From the NCBI RefSeq assembly GCF_003952185.1, contig NZ_RXFS01000013.1:62001-126000 (forward strand): a stretch of DNA of 64,000 nucleotides, given 5' to 3'. The translations under genes were made by a program, and so were the position numbers. The notes under the pieces were generated by a model. The model did no database searches. It was not told the DNA's origin and was given only the letters and a program-made list of their open reading frames with translations. Shown here one piece after another: positions 8,782 to 16,944 of the stretch; position 1 is the stretch's first letter; each line of letters starts with the position of its first letter. The stretch comes from Variovorax sp. 679. Its GTDB lineage: Bacteria > Pseudomonadota > Gammaproteobacteria > Burkholderiales > Burkholderiaceae_C.

Positions 8782-9366
8782 ATGAGCAACAGCACCGACA
8801 AGATCCGCTGCGCCTGGGCCCAGACCGACCCGCTGCTGGCCGCCTACCACGACGCCGAATGGGGCGCGCCCGAGCACGACAGCCGCGCGCTGTGGGAAAA
8901 GCTGATGCTCGACGGCTTCCAGGCCGGACTCTCGTGGCTCACCATCCTGCGCAAGCGCGACGCCTTCCGCAAGGCCTTCAAGGGATTCGTCCCGGAGAAG
9001 ATCGTCAAATTCACCGAGGCCGACGTCGAGCGGCTGATGCAGGACGCCGGCATCGTGCGCTCGCGCTCGAAGATCAAGGCCACCATCGGCAATGCGCGCG
9101 CCTACCTCGCGATGCAGGCCAAGGGCGAAGACTTCTCGGAATTCATCTGGGGCATGGCGGGCGGCAAGCCCATCGTGAATCGCACGGGCAGCGTGCCGGC
9201 GAAGACACCGCTGTCGGAAGATATTTCCGCGGCGCTGAAGAAGCGCGGCTTCAAGTTCGTCGGGCCGGTGATCGTCTACGCGTGGATGCAGGCCACGGGC
9301 ATCGTCGACGACCACGCGCACGATTGCCACCGGCACGGGACGAAACACAAACCGAAGCACCAATGA
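8782..9366 (+). CDS. tag: DNA-3-methyladenine glycosylase I
   Basis: A 194-residue Tag-type base-excision enzyme that removes 3-methyladenine from alkylated DNA. The zinc snap is visible: Cys10 and His23 (spacing 13, as in E. coli Cys4/His17) and a C-terminal H-x3-C pair in DDHAHDCHRHG. The core LDGFQAGLSWLTILRKR is the family signature, with Asp where E. coli has the active-site-region Glu. KKRGFKFVGPVIVYAWMQA is the conserved C-terminal helix. Transcribed divergently from the M20 peptidases; a strong hairpin terminator starts 2 bp after the stop codon. Confidence 0.95.
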   Translation: MSNSTDKIRCAWAQTDPLLAAYHDAEWGAPEHDSRALWEKLMLDGFQAGLSWLTILRKRDAFRKAFKGFVPEKIVKFTEADVERLMQDAGIVRSRSKIKATIGNARAYLAMQAKGEDFSEFIWGMAGGKPIVNRTGSVPAKTPLSEDISAALKKRGFKFVGPVIVYAWMQATGIVDDHAHDCHRHGTKHKPKHQ

Positions 9367-9367
9367 A

Positions 9368-9400
9368 AAAACCGGACGCTGCTTTCGCAGGTCCGGTTTT
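9368..9400. terminator. Bidirectional rho-independent terminator
   Basis: AAAACCGGAC (9368-9377) pairs perfectly with GTCCGGTTTT (9391-9400), and the inner CTGC/GCAG extends the stem around a TTTC loop. The A and T runs flank both sides, so it can stop transcription of tag on the plus strand and of the convergent DUF4148 gene on the minus strand. Confidence 0.85.
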
Positions 9401-9439
9401 CTGTTGACGTGTGACTGAAGCGGCTTGCGCCGCCATCAA

Positions 9440-9793
9440 TTACAGGCCGGCTTGACGCGTGAAGGTCAGGCCCTTTGCTTGCGCGGGGATCACGCTGCCA
9501 GCGAAGGTTTCGGGACGCAGGTTCTGGCCCGGGGCGTGTGCAGCGGCAACAGCCTGGCTGCGGACGGTGGCGCGGTCGACTGAAGCGGCCAGGGCGGGCG
9601 TTGCGGTCGAGGCAGCGCCTTCGTTGTCGCCGTAAGCGTTGCCGGCGCGGGCAGCTGCCACGGCCTGGGGCGCCACGTCGGCGCGGCTGTAGCCGGAAGT
9701 CAGGGGCTGAACGCCTTCGTAGGTTTCTGCGTGGGCGCCAGCGGCGGCGAGCAGGGACAGAGCGGCGGCAGCGAGGATGTTCGAGGTCTTCAT
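9440..9793 (-). CDS. DUF4148 domain-containing small exported protein
   Basis: A 117-residue protein with a clean Sec signal (MKTSNILAAAALSLLAAAGA, cleavage near AHA). The mature part holds SRADVAPQAVAAARAGNAYG and repeated (R)SQAVAAA-like segments, the pattern of DUF4148, a family of short secreted proteins common in Burkholderiales with no known function. ATG 9793 is preceded by GAAGGAA; the longer open frame upstream has no signal and is rejected. It converges on tag across a shared terminator. Confidence 0.82.
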   Translation of the reverse strand: MKTSNILAAAALSLLAAAGAHAETYEGVQPLTSGYSRADVAPQAVAAARAGNAYGDNEGAASTATPALAASVDRATVRSQAVAAAHAPGQNLRPETFAGSVIPAQAKGLTFTRQAGL

Positions 9794-9909
9794 TTCAATT
9801 CCTTCTTCATTGGGCTTTTGGGTGCCGCAAGTGTGCACCACGATCCCTAGGGCAAACCCTATGAAGAATGAATCGCAGTGTTCATGAAATTGAAACAATG
9901 ACCGGGAAC

Positions 9910-9952
9910 TTTTTGACGACGCTAATCCAAGTGCCCTTTCAGTCGTCAAAAA
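9910..9952. repeat. Perfect 11-bp inverted repeat in intergenic DNA
   Basis: TTTTTGACGAC (9910-9920) and GTCGTCAAAAA (9942-9952) are exact reverse complements separated by 21 bp, a 32-bp centre spacing or about three helical turns. It lies upstream of the DUF4148 gene and downstream of the Bug gene. The wide spacer fits a dimeric regulator site better than a terminator. Confidence 0.5.
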
Positions 9953-10044
9953 CGGGGAGAGTTTGCATACTTTTCCTCTAGACCGTCAAGTAGCAACTTG
10001 CGGGCCAACCGCCGCTTTTCAGAAAAAGTGCTAGGCGCCCCGGC

Positions 10045-11016
10045 TCAGTCTTCCTTCATGCCGGTGGCCTTGACCACGCTACCGAGCCGCGCGCGTTCTT
10101 CGTCGACGAACTTCGCGAAGCTCGCGCGCGTGCCGCCGACAGGCTCGATGCCCATGTCCTTCAGGCGCTTGGAGATTTCGGGCGATTTCATGGCCGCGTC
10201 GACGGCCGCGGCCATCTTGTCCATGATCGCGTCGGGCGTGCCACGGGGCGCATGCACGCCGGCCCAATGCGCGATGCGGATGTCGGGGAAGCCCTCCTCC
10301 GCCGCCGTGGGCAGCTCGGGGTATGCCGATATGCGCTGCGTCCACGTGCCCGCCAGTGCCTTGAGCTTGCCGCTCTTCACGTAGGGCAGCACCACGATGC
10401 TGGCTTCCGAGGTCGCCTCGACCTGGTTGCCGAGCACGGCAGTGATCGACTCCGAGCCGCTCTTGTAGGGCACGACGTCGAGCTTGCCGCCGTACTTCGT
10501 CTGCAGGATGCCTTCGACGAAATGCGGCGTGCTGCCAGTGCCCGCGGTGGCCCAGTGAAAGCCATTGCCCGACTTCTTCGACGCGGCCACGAACTCCTTC
10601 AAGTCCTTGTACGGCGCGTCGGCCGGCACCACCACCACCGAAGGCGCGAGCGCGATCATGGCCACCGGCACCAGCGCATCGTCCTTGTACGGCATGCTCT
10701 TCTTGATCATGCTGTTCGACACCACGCCGGCCGCGCTCACCAGGAAGGTGTAGCCGTCGGGCGCGCTCTTGGCGACCACGTCGGCACCGAGGATCGCGCC
10801 CGCGCCGGGCTTGTTGTCGACCACCACCGGCTGCCCCAGCAGCTTCGAAGCACCCTCGGCCGCGGCACGCGCCATCAGGTCGTTGGCACCGCCCGCCGAG
10901 AAGGGCACGACGAGCCTGATCGGCTTGGCGGGCCACGCCTGCGCGGCGGCGCCTTGCGCGACGACCGACGCGGCAAGCCCGATGGCAAGCGAGACAAAGT
11001 GTGTTCTGGAAAGCAT
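10045..11016 (-). CDS. Bug/TctC family tripartite tricarboxylate receptor
   Basis: A 323-residue periplasmic solute-binding protein of the Bug family, with a signal peptide cleaved near AAAQA followed by the family start WPAKPIRLVVPFSAGGAND, then NKPGAGAILGADVVAKSAPDGYT. The usual family hinge segments follow. Bug proteins bind carboxylates or other small organic acids; the ligand here is unknown. No TctA/TctB membrane partner is adjacent, so it is an orphan receptor. A 23-codon remnant that looks like another Bug gene precedes it (11041-11112). Confidence 0.9.
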   Translation of the reverse strand: MLSRTHFVSLAIGLAASVVAQGAAAQAWPAKPIRLVVPFSAGGANDLMARAAAEGASKLLGQPVVVDNKPGAGAILGADVVAKSAPDGYTFLVSAAGVVSNSMIKKSMPYKDDALVPVAMIALAPSVVVVPADAPYKDLKEFVAASKKSGNGFHWATAGTGSTPHFVEGILQTKYGGKLDVVPYKSGSESITAVLGNQVEATSEASIVVLPYVKSGKLKALAGTWTQRISAYPELPTAAEEGFPDIRIAHWAGVHAPRGTPDAIMDKMAAAVDAAMKSPEISKRLKDMGIEPVGGTRASFAKFVDEERARLGSVVKATGMKED

Positions 11017-11040
11017 GGGGAGTTCTCCTGTGTTGTGAAT

Positions 11041-11112
11041 TCAGTCGGCCTTGATGCCAGCCAGCGCGAATGCTGAAGCCAATACGGCAAAGCTTCGACG
11101 ACCGATGCTCAT
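11041..11112 (-). pseudogene. 23-codon apparent deletion remnant of a Bug-family gene
   Basis: A complete short frame, ATG to TGA, reads MSIGRRSFAVLASAFALA then GIKAD. The first 18 residues look like a signal peptide with twin arginines; the last five match the usual ending of Bug receptors (GIKAD/DIKPD-type tails). The simplest reading is an in-frame deletion that joined the start and the end of a Bug gene. GGGGAG lies upstream as a ribosome site. It sits 24 bp upstream of an intact Bug gene. It could also be a leader peptide. Confidence 0.5.
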
Positions 11113-11240
11113 GGAGGGGCTCCCCAAAATCGAGGTTGCGGCTGCGCGGTGCAAGGCACCGGGCATTGCACGCCCTCGGGCCCCGTTTGGGCCTCGGGAT
11201 TTGTCCTAGCGACGGATGTCGCGAATGCGCCTGAAGCTCC

Positions 11241-12095
11241 TCACGAGCGCGGCCAGGCGCGTATCAGCGTGCGCAGCGCCACGCCGCCGCTGCCCTTGAC
11301 CTCGGCGCGGTACGTGCCCACCAGCGCTTCGCGCTCGGCCGCGGCCTGCGGGTCGTTGCGCCAGGCCAGCAGGGCCGCCACATCGGCATCGGGCAGCGCG
11401 GCGAGTTGAGCCTGCGTCACCTGTCTCTCGAACTCGCGCGCGACGAGCATCAGGTTGCGCGGACGCGTCGAAGTCACGCCGCGCGACCACAGCGTGTCGA
11501 GGGCCATGTCGAGCGTGCGATCGGGCAGCGAGCTCAACTGGCCGCCGTTGCCACGTGCCAGTTGCTTGACCACCGCGCTCATCAGCAGCTGGCTCGAGAA
11601 GTCGACTTCGCGCACATCGGCCACCGCCATGCGTTCGAGCAACTCGGTGCGAACAGGGTCGGCTGGCTTGGCACGCTCGCGATTGAAGAACTCGGCCTTG
11701 CCGGCTTCGCTCATGGCGGCGTAGTCGGTGCGCAGCTTCACAAAGTGGGCCACGGCGGCCTGCACCTGCGGGCTGATTGCGGCGCCGCCGTTGCCGGCCG
11801 ATGCCACCTCCTGCTGGATGGCGGCCACAGAGGCGGCAGTGTTGAATGCGCGCCCGGCCGCCGTGTCGAGCGCCTTGAGTGCCTTGTCGGCAATGGCCTG
11901 GTCGTCGGGGTCCAGCAGTTCTCTCGCACCGCGCGCGACGGCACCCGGCGCATAAGACGCCTGATAGCGCGCCTGCACGCCTTCGAACTGCAGCAGCGCT
12001 TCCGCCCGGCTCTGCGCCCAGCCCGAAAAAGGAGCCAGGAGCATCGAAAGCAACAGGAAGCAACGGAACGGAGAAAGACGGTTCGGGAAAAGCAT
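11241..12095 (-). CDS. Exported protein of unknown function
   Basis: A 284-residue protein with a Sec signal (FLLLSMLLAPFSGWAQS). The mature part is alpha-helical and Ala/Arg/Asp-rich, with no cysteines or obvious catalytic motif. I do not recognise a family. The frame is preferred over the overlapping one at 11206-12063 because only this one starts with a signal peptide and has normal composition. It is followed by the Bug remnant and Bug gene on the same strand with a gap of 128 bp, so operon membership is uncertain. Confidence 0.72.
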   Translation of the reverse strand: MLFPNRLSPFRCFLLLSMLLAPFSGWAQSRAEALLQFEGVQARYQASYAPGAVARGARELLDPDDQAIADKALKALDTAAGRAFNTAASVAAIQQEVASAGNGGAAISPQVQAAVAHFVKLRTDYAAMSEAGKAEFFNRERAKPADPVRTELLERMAVADVREVDFSSQLLMSAVVKQLARGNGGQLSSLPDRTLDMALDTLWSRGVTSTRPRNLMLVAREFERQVTQAQLAALPDADVAALLAWRNDPQAAAEREALVGTYRAEVKGSGGVALRTLIRAWPRS

Positions 12096-12146
12096 GGAGC
12101 CATTATTGGCGCGGCCGCATTCCCGTCTCCCTCGCCTCCTCCCTCG

Positions 12147-14492
12147 TCAAGACGGGGCCAATTCCTTGCGCAGCAACTTCGCCGCCGCCACCATGTTCGA
12201 CAGCGCCGCCTCGGTCTCGGGCCAGCCGCGCGTCTTGAGGCCGCAGTCGGGGTTGATCCACAAGTTTGCAGGCGGCACCACGTCGGCGGCCTTGCGCATC
12301 AGCCGGACGATCTCCTCGACCGAGGGCACGCGCGGCGAGTGGATGTCGTACACGCCCGGGCCGATCTCGTTCGGATAGCGGAAGCCGCCCGAATCGTTTT
12401 CACCGCCGAAGCCACGCAGCAGTTCCATGTCGGAGCGGCTGGTCTCGATGGTGATCACGTCGGCGTCCATCGCCGCGATCTCCGGCAGGATGTCGTTGAA
12501 CTCCGAATAGCACATGTGCGTGTGGATCTGCGTCTCGTCGCGCACGCCGGAGGCGCTGATGCGGAAGGCGCGCGTGGCCGACTTCAGGTACGCGGGCCAG
12601 CCGGCGCGGCGCAGCGGCAAGCCTTCGCGGATGGCGGGCTCGTCGATCTGGATGATGCCGATGCCGGCGCCTTCGAGATCGACAACTTCGTCGCGGATCG
12701 CCCAGGCGATCTGCTCGCAGGTGGTGGCACGCGGCTGGTCGTCGCGCACGAAGGACCACTGCAGGATGGTGACGGGGCCGGTCAGCATTCCCTTCATCGG
12801 CAGCTTGGTGAGGCTCTGCGCGTAGGCGGTCCACTCGACCGTCATCGGCGCGGGGCGCGCCACGTCGCCGAAGATCACCGGCGGCTTGACGCAGCGCGAA
12901 CCGTACGACTGCACCCAGCCGTTGGCGGTGAAGGCGAAACCGTCGAGCTGCTCGCCGAAGTATTCGACCATGTCGTTGCGCTCGGCCTCGCCATGCACCA
13001 GCACGTCGATGCCCAGCTCTTCCTGCTTGCGCACGGCCAGCGCGATCTCGGCGCGCATCTTCTCGTTGTAGCCGGCGGCATCGAGTTCGCCGCGCTTGAA
13101 GGCGGCGCGCGCGGCGCGGATGTCCGCCGTCTGCGGGAACGAGCCGATGGTGGTGGTGGGCAGCGCGGGCAACGCGAAGCGCGTGCGCTGCACCGACTGT
13201 CGCAGCGCGAAGCCCGACACGCGGCTGTCGTCGCCGGCCACGCTGCGCGCAAGCCGCAGTGCCACGTCGGGGCGATGCACGCGCGGGCTGGCACGGCGCG
13301 CCGCCACCGCCGCGCGCGCGGCTGCCAGCTCGGCAGCGACCGAGGCCTCGTCGCCGTCGATGGCCGCGCGCAGCACGCGCAGTTCGTCGAGCTTCTCGAT
13401 GGCGAAGGCAAGCCACGACTTCAATTCGCCGTCGAGCTTCGTCTCGGCCGCGAGGCTGAAAGGCACGTGCAGCAGCGAACACGATGGTGCGATCCACAAC
13501 TCGCCCTTGTGCTTCTCCGCCACCGGCCTGAGCTTGGCCAGCGCGGCATCGACGTCGGTACGCCAGATGTTGCGGCCATCCACCACGCCGACCGACAGGA
13601 CCTTGTGCGCCGGCAGCCAGTCGGCCACGCCGGTCAGCTCCTGCGGCGAGCGCACGGCGTCCACGTGCAGGCCTGCCACCGGCAGCTGGCAGGCCAGGCG
13701 CAGGTTGTCCGACAGCGGCGAGAAGTAGGTGGCAAGCAGCAGCTTCGGCGCGCTGCGGGCCAGTTGCCAGTAGGCGCGCTCGAAAGCGTTGCGCCAGGCG
13801 TCGGGCAGGTCGAGTCCGAGGATGGGCTCGTCGATCTGCACCCACTCCACGCCCTGCTGCTTCAGCCGCACGAGCACCTGCTCGTACACGGGCAGCAACG
13901 ATTCGAGCAGCGAGAAGCGGTCGAAACCAGCCTCCTTTTCCTTGCCCAGGTACAGGAAGCTCAGCGGCCCCAGCAGCACGGCCTTGACGGCGTGGCCGGC
14001 CTGCTGCGCCTGTGCCACTTCATCGAAGAGGCGCGTCGACGCGAGCTTGAACTGCGTTGCCGCCTTGAACTCGGGCACGAGGTAGTGGTAGTTGGTGTCG
14101 AACCACTTGGTCATTTCCAGCGCGAAGGTGCCTTCGGCACTGTGGTTGCAGCTGTCGTCGTGCACGTGGCCGACTTCGCTCTCCACGCCGCGCGCCATCT
14201 TGAAGTAGCGCGAAAGTTCGGATCCGTCGCCATGGAAGCCGAAGCGCTCCGGCTCGCAGCCGAGCAGCTGGATGTGGTTGGCCACGTGGTCGTAGTAGGC
14301 GAAGTCGCCCACCGTCACGAAGTCGAGCCCCGCATCGCGCTGGGCCTGCCAGTGGCGCGCGCGCAGCTCTTCGCCGACCGCTTCGAGCGCGGCGCGGTCG
14401 ATCTCGCCGCGCCAGTGCTTCTCGAGGGCGAACTTGAGTTCCCGGTGGGCGCCCATGCGCGGAAAGCCGAGGGTGTGGGTACGGGTGGTCAT
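12147..14492 (-). CDS. metE: Cobalamin-independent methionine synthase
   Basis: A 781-residue MetE, which transfers the methyl group of 5-methyltetrahydropteroyl-triglutamate to homocysteine. Two homologous halves are visible: the N-terminal part (HTLGFPRMGAHRELK, DYYDHVANHIQLLG-like) and the catalytic C-terminal part with zinc ligands in QIHTHMCYSEF (His, Cys) and NPDCGLKTR (Cys). I chose ATG 14492, matching the N-terminus of known MetE; an in-frame ATG at 14549 would add 19 residues and overlap the likely promoter. It is divergent from metR and probably MetR-activated. The genome must also use B12, because EutBC is encoded 38 kb away. Confidence 0.96.
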   Translation of the reverse strand: MTTRTHTLGFPRMGAHRELKFALEKHWRGEIDRAALEAVGEELRARHWQAQRDAGLDFVTVGDFAYYDHVANHIQLLGCEPERFGFHGDGSELSRYFKMARGVESEVGHVHDDSCNHSAEGTFALEMTKWFDTNYHYLVPEFKAATQFKLASTRLFDEVAQAQQAGHAVKAVLLGPLSFLYLGKEKEAGFDRFSLLESLLPVYEQVLVRLKQQGVEWVQIDEPILGLDLPDAWRNAFERAYWQLARSAPKLLLATYFSPLSDNLRLACQLPVAGLHVDAVRSPQELTGVADWLPAHKVLSVGVVDGRNIWRTDVDAALAKLRPVAEKHKGELWIAPSCSLLHVPFSLAAETKLDGELKSWLAFAIEKLDELRVLRAAIDGDEASVAAELAAARAAVAARRASPRVHRPDVALRLARSVAGDDSRVSGFALRQSVQRTRFALPALPTTTIGSFPQTADIRAARAAFKRGELDAAGYNEKMRAEIALAVRKQEELGIDVLVHGEAERNDMVEYFGEQLDGFAFTANGWVQSYGSRCVKPPVIFGDVARPAPMTVEWTAYAQSLTKLPMKGMLTGPVTILQWSFVRDDQPRATTCEQIAWAIRDEVVDLEGAGIGIIQIDEPAIREGLPLRRAGWPAYLKSATRAFRISASGVRDETQIHTHMCYSEFNDILPEIAAMDADVITIETSRSDMELLRGFGGENDSGGFRYPNEIGPGVYDIHSPRVPSVEEIVRLMRKAADVVPPANLWINPDCGLKTRGWPETEAALSNMVAAAKLLRKELAPS

Positions 14493-14507
14493 TTGCAGGT
14501 AATCCGG

Positions 14508-14530
14508 TCGCTGATCTTGGGAATCAGCGA
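14508..14530 (-). promoter_or_regulatory. Hairpin in the metE leader
   Basis: TCGCTGAT (14508-14515) and ATCAGCGA (14523-14530) are perfect 8-bp arms with a 7-nt loop, ending 15 nt before the chosen metE start codon. In the mRNA this stem would sit at the ribosome-binding region, which lacks a clear Shine-Dalgarno sequence. It may affect metE translation. Confidence 0.4.
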
Positions 14531-14581
14531 TGGTCGGCGTTTGAGGCATATGATTCAAACGAAACCTTTTGCCCATTCGAT

Positions 14582-14594
14582 TGAATATTTTTCA
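14582..14594. promoter_or_regulatory. MetR binding site
   Basis: TGAATATTTTTCA matches the MetR consensus TGAA-N5-TTCA exactly. It lies between divergent metE and metR, and its last base is the A of the metR ATG, so bound MetR could both activate metE and block its own gene. A second near-palindrome, ATTCGATTGAAT (14575-14586), overlaps it. Confidence 0.75.
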
Positions 14595-15520
14595 TGCAGC
14601 AGTCGATTCTCGAAATACGCCACCTGCGCACGCTCATCGCGCTGCGCGACACCGGCAGCCTGGTGCGCGCGGCACAGCTGCTCAACCTCACGCAGTCGGC
14701 GCTGTCTCATCAGATCAAGCTGCTCGAGGACCGCTACGGCGCGCAGCTCTTCGAGCGCAAGTCGGTACCGCCGCAGTTCAGCACCACCGGCCTGCGGCTG
14801 CTGCAGTTGGCCGACACCGCGCTGCCACTCGTGGAGGAAGCCGAGCGCGACGTGGCCCGGCTCGCGCTGGGGCGCAGCGGGCAACTTCGCATCGTGGTCG
14901 AGTGCCACACCTGCTTCGACTGGCTCATGCCGGCCATGGACGCCTTCCGCCAGCGCTGGCCCGAGATCGAGCTCGACATCGTCTCGGGCTTCCACCCCGA
15001 CCCGATCGCGCTGGTGATGCAGAACCGTGCCGAGGTGGCGATCGTGTCCGAAGAAGACCCCGGCGAAACGGTGGACTACCACGCCCTGTTCCGCTTCGAG
15101 ATCATGGCGCTGCTCGGCAACGACCATCCTCTGACAGCCAAGGCCTACCTCACCGCGCGGCACTTCGCTGATCAGACGCTCATCACCTACCCCGTGCCCG
15201 ACGACATGCTCGACATCGTGCGCCAGGTGCTGGCGCCCGCTGGCGTGGAGCCCGCGCATCGCCGCACCACCGAACTCACGGTGGCGATGCTGCAGCTGGT
15301 GGCGAGCGGGCGCGGCGTGGCGACGCTGCCGCTGTGGGCGGTGCAGAACTACCTCGACCGCGGCTACGTCACGGCGCGCCGCGTGGGCAGCAAAGGGCTG
15401 ACGGGGCGGCTCTACATGGCGTGCACGCAGGGCACCTCGGCGCAGCCGTGGCTCGCCGACTTCGTGCGCATCACGCGCGAGAGCTGCTTCAAGAGCCTGC
15501 CGGGCATCGAGCTGCTCTGA
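14594..15520 (+). CDS. metR: LysR-type activator of methionine biosynthesis
   Basis: A 308-residue LysR regulator with an N-terminal winged HTH (residues about 5-65; SLVRAAQLLNLTQSALSHQI) and a periplasmic-binding-like effector domain. The segment ECHTCFDWLMPAMDAFRQ is typical of MetR, whose co-inducer is homocysteine. Position divergent from metE and a consensus MetR box covering its start codon support the call. With TTCATG at the start there is no separate ribosome site, which fits weak, autoregulated expression. Confidence 0.93.
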   Translation: MQQSILEIRHLRTLIALRDTGSLVRAAQLLNLTQSALSHQIKLLEDRYGAQLFERKSVPPQFSTTGLRLLQLADTALPLVEEAERDVARLALGRSGQLRIVVECHTCFDWLMPAMDAFRQRWPEIELDIVSGFHPDPIALVMQNRAEVAIVSEEDPGETVDYHALFRFEIMALLGNDHPLTAKAYLTARHFADQTLITYPVPDDMLDIVRQVLAPAGVEPAHRRTTELTVAMLQLVASGRGVATLPLWAVQNYLDRGYVTARRVGSKGLTGRLYMACTQGTSAQPWLADFVRITRESCFKSLPGIELL

Positions 15521-15535
15521 GCTTTTTCCGTCTCT

Positions 15536-16276
15536 TCAGAACCGCGTGCCCACCGACAGCCGCACCATGTTCTGCGTGGTGAAGTTCACCTTCGGGTCGT
15601 AGGCCGCGCGAACGAACCAGCGCGGCCAGTCGTAGGTGACGGTCAGCCCCGCGCGGCGGATGAACCGGCCGTCGACCGTGCCCTGCTTGGCCAGCAGGTC
15701 GACGGTCAGGCGTTGCCGCTCGGGCAGCGGCAGGCGGTAGACCAGGTGCACGTCCTGCTGGTCGGGGTTCAGCCGGTTGTCGCGAATGAGCGAGAGCGAC
15801 AGCGCCGTGCCGTCCGTCCACTTGTAGCCGCCGTACACCGTGTACGAATCGTTCGGGTCGAAGTTCAGGTTCGCGTAATTGCGCAGGTTGGTGCGGCCCA
15901 GGCCCGTGCCGACGAACCAGCTGTCGCCGGTTTCCACCGCCAGGCTGCCGCCCACGAATCCGCCCGAGGCGGCCTGCAGCGACGGCAGCACCCGCACCGG
16001 CCCCAGCGTGAAGGTGTGGTCCCACCCCACGCGCGGCTGCGCGAAGTCGAGCACCGGCGAGCGGAACCAGCCGACCCAGACATTGCCGTCGCCGTAGGTG
16101 TAGCGCAGGTTCATGTCCAGCCCCGGCCCCGCCGGCAGGCCGCCGCCGGAAACCCGGTAAGCGCCCACGGTGAGCTTGAACGCCAGCTCGGCCGGCTCGT
16201 CGTCGGCCCAGGCGGCCGGAACGAGGCACAGCAGTGCCGCGGCGGCGAATCGGCGATGGCGTGCAAGGGCGTTCAA
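15536..16276 (-). CDS. Exported, probably outer-membrane protein of unknown function
   Basis: A 246-residue protein with a signal peptide (FAAAALLCLVPAAWADD) and a mature part rich in alternating aromatic/polar strands (YTYGDGNVWVGWFRSPV, NFDPNDSYTVYGGYKWTD) ending in a C-terminal Phe (LSVGTRF), the pattern of outer-membrane beta-barrels. I do not recognise a named family. The likely start is TTG 16276, which overlaps the TGA stop of the upstream DUF1345 gene (TTGA), because no ATG occurs near the signal peptide. Translational coupling to the upstream membrane protein gene is likely. Confidence 0.7.
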   Translation of the reverse strand: MNALARHRRFAAAALLCLVPAAWADDEPAELAFKLTVGAYRVSGGGLPAGPGLDMNLRYTYGDGNVWVGWFRSPVLDFAQPRVGWDHTFTLGPVRVLPSLQAASGGFVGGSLAVETGDSWFVGTGLGRTNLRNYANLNFDPNDSYTVYGGYKWTDGTALSLSLIRDNRLNPDQQDVHLVYRLPLPERQRLTVDLLAKQGTVDGRFIRRAGLTVTYDWPRWFVRAAYDPKVNFTTQNMVRLSVGTRF

Positions 16277-16944
16277 AACATGCTCGCGCCGATGTTGATG
16301 AGCAACGCGAGCACCGTCGTGTTGAAGAGGTAGGCCAGGATGCAGTGCACCGAGCCGATCCGCCGCATGGGCTTCGATACGAAGGACACGTCCGCCGTCT
16401 GCCCCGAGGTGCCGATCACCGCCGAGAAGTAGAAGAAATCGCCGTAGGTGGGCGGCTCGTCGTCCGGGAACTGGAGACCGGGCTTGCGCCCCCGCCCCAC
16501 GCCAGCGTAATAGTCGTGCGCGTAGTGCAGCGTGAACATGACCTGCGTGAAGGCCCACGACGACACCACCGTCAGCCCCGCCAGCGCGATGTGCGCAATT
16601 TTCTCCAGGCCGTGCATGTCCTTCACCACCGCGAGTTCGCCGCCGATGGCGGCCAGGCTGGCAATGGCGGACACCACCACCAGCACGAGGATGACGATGC
16701 GCCCGTCGTCCTGCAGCTGCGCGCGGTAGCGCATGTGCTGCTGCGACGACCGGGTCATCATGACCGCGGCGAGCAGCACGTACAGGCATGCTCCCGTGTT
16801 CCAGGCGATCAGCAGCCTTGTGACCAGATGGGCCTCAACGGCCGAGGGCAGCAGTACGCCGGTCGCAATGGCGATGGCCGTGGCAATGAAGAGTCGCGGC
16901 CGGGCGGCCATCTGGCGGAGGAATCTGTGTCGCTGGAGCTTCAT
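16273..16944 (-). CDS. DUF1345 family membrane protein
   Basis: A 223-residue integral membrane protein with about five hydrophobic helices and the DUF1345 landmarks TLHYAHDYY and GLQFPDDEPPTYGDFFYFSA plus IGTSGQTADV. Members of this family are uncharacterised inner-membrane proteins. Its ATG overlaps the stop codon of the upstream LysR gene by 4 bp, and its stop overlaps the start of the next gene, so the three genes form a tight transcriptional unit. Confidence 0.85.
   Translation of the reverse strand: MKLQRHRFLRQMAARPRLFIATAIAIATGVLLPSAVEAHLVTRLLIAWNTGACLYVLLAAVMMTRSSQQHMRYRAQLQDDGRIVILVLVVVSAIASLAAIGGELAVVKDMHGLEKIAHIALAGLTVVSSWAFTQVMFTLHYAHDYYAGVGRGRKPGLQFPDDEPPTYGDFFYFSAVIGTSGQTADVSFVSKPMRRIGSVHCILAYLFNTTVLALLINIGASMF

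Noticed and set aside
10001..10040. Small hairpins after the Bug gene stop (CTTTT/AAAAG and CAAGT/ACTTG)
   Set aside because: Stems of 5 bp without a T run are too weak to call as a terminator.
11206..12063. Alternative frame over the exported protein at 11241-12095
   Set aside because: Lacks a signal peptide and has Arg/Gly-rich shadow composition, while the other frame has a clear signal.
11406..15017. A 1203-codon open frame antisense to metE and through metR
   Set aside because: It is an artefact of high GC content: composition is His/Arg/Gly/Ala-rich without domains, and it lies opposite unmistakable metE.
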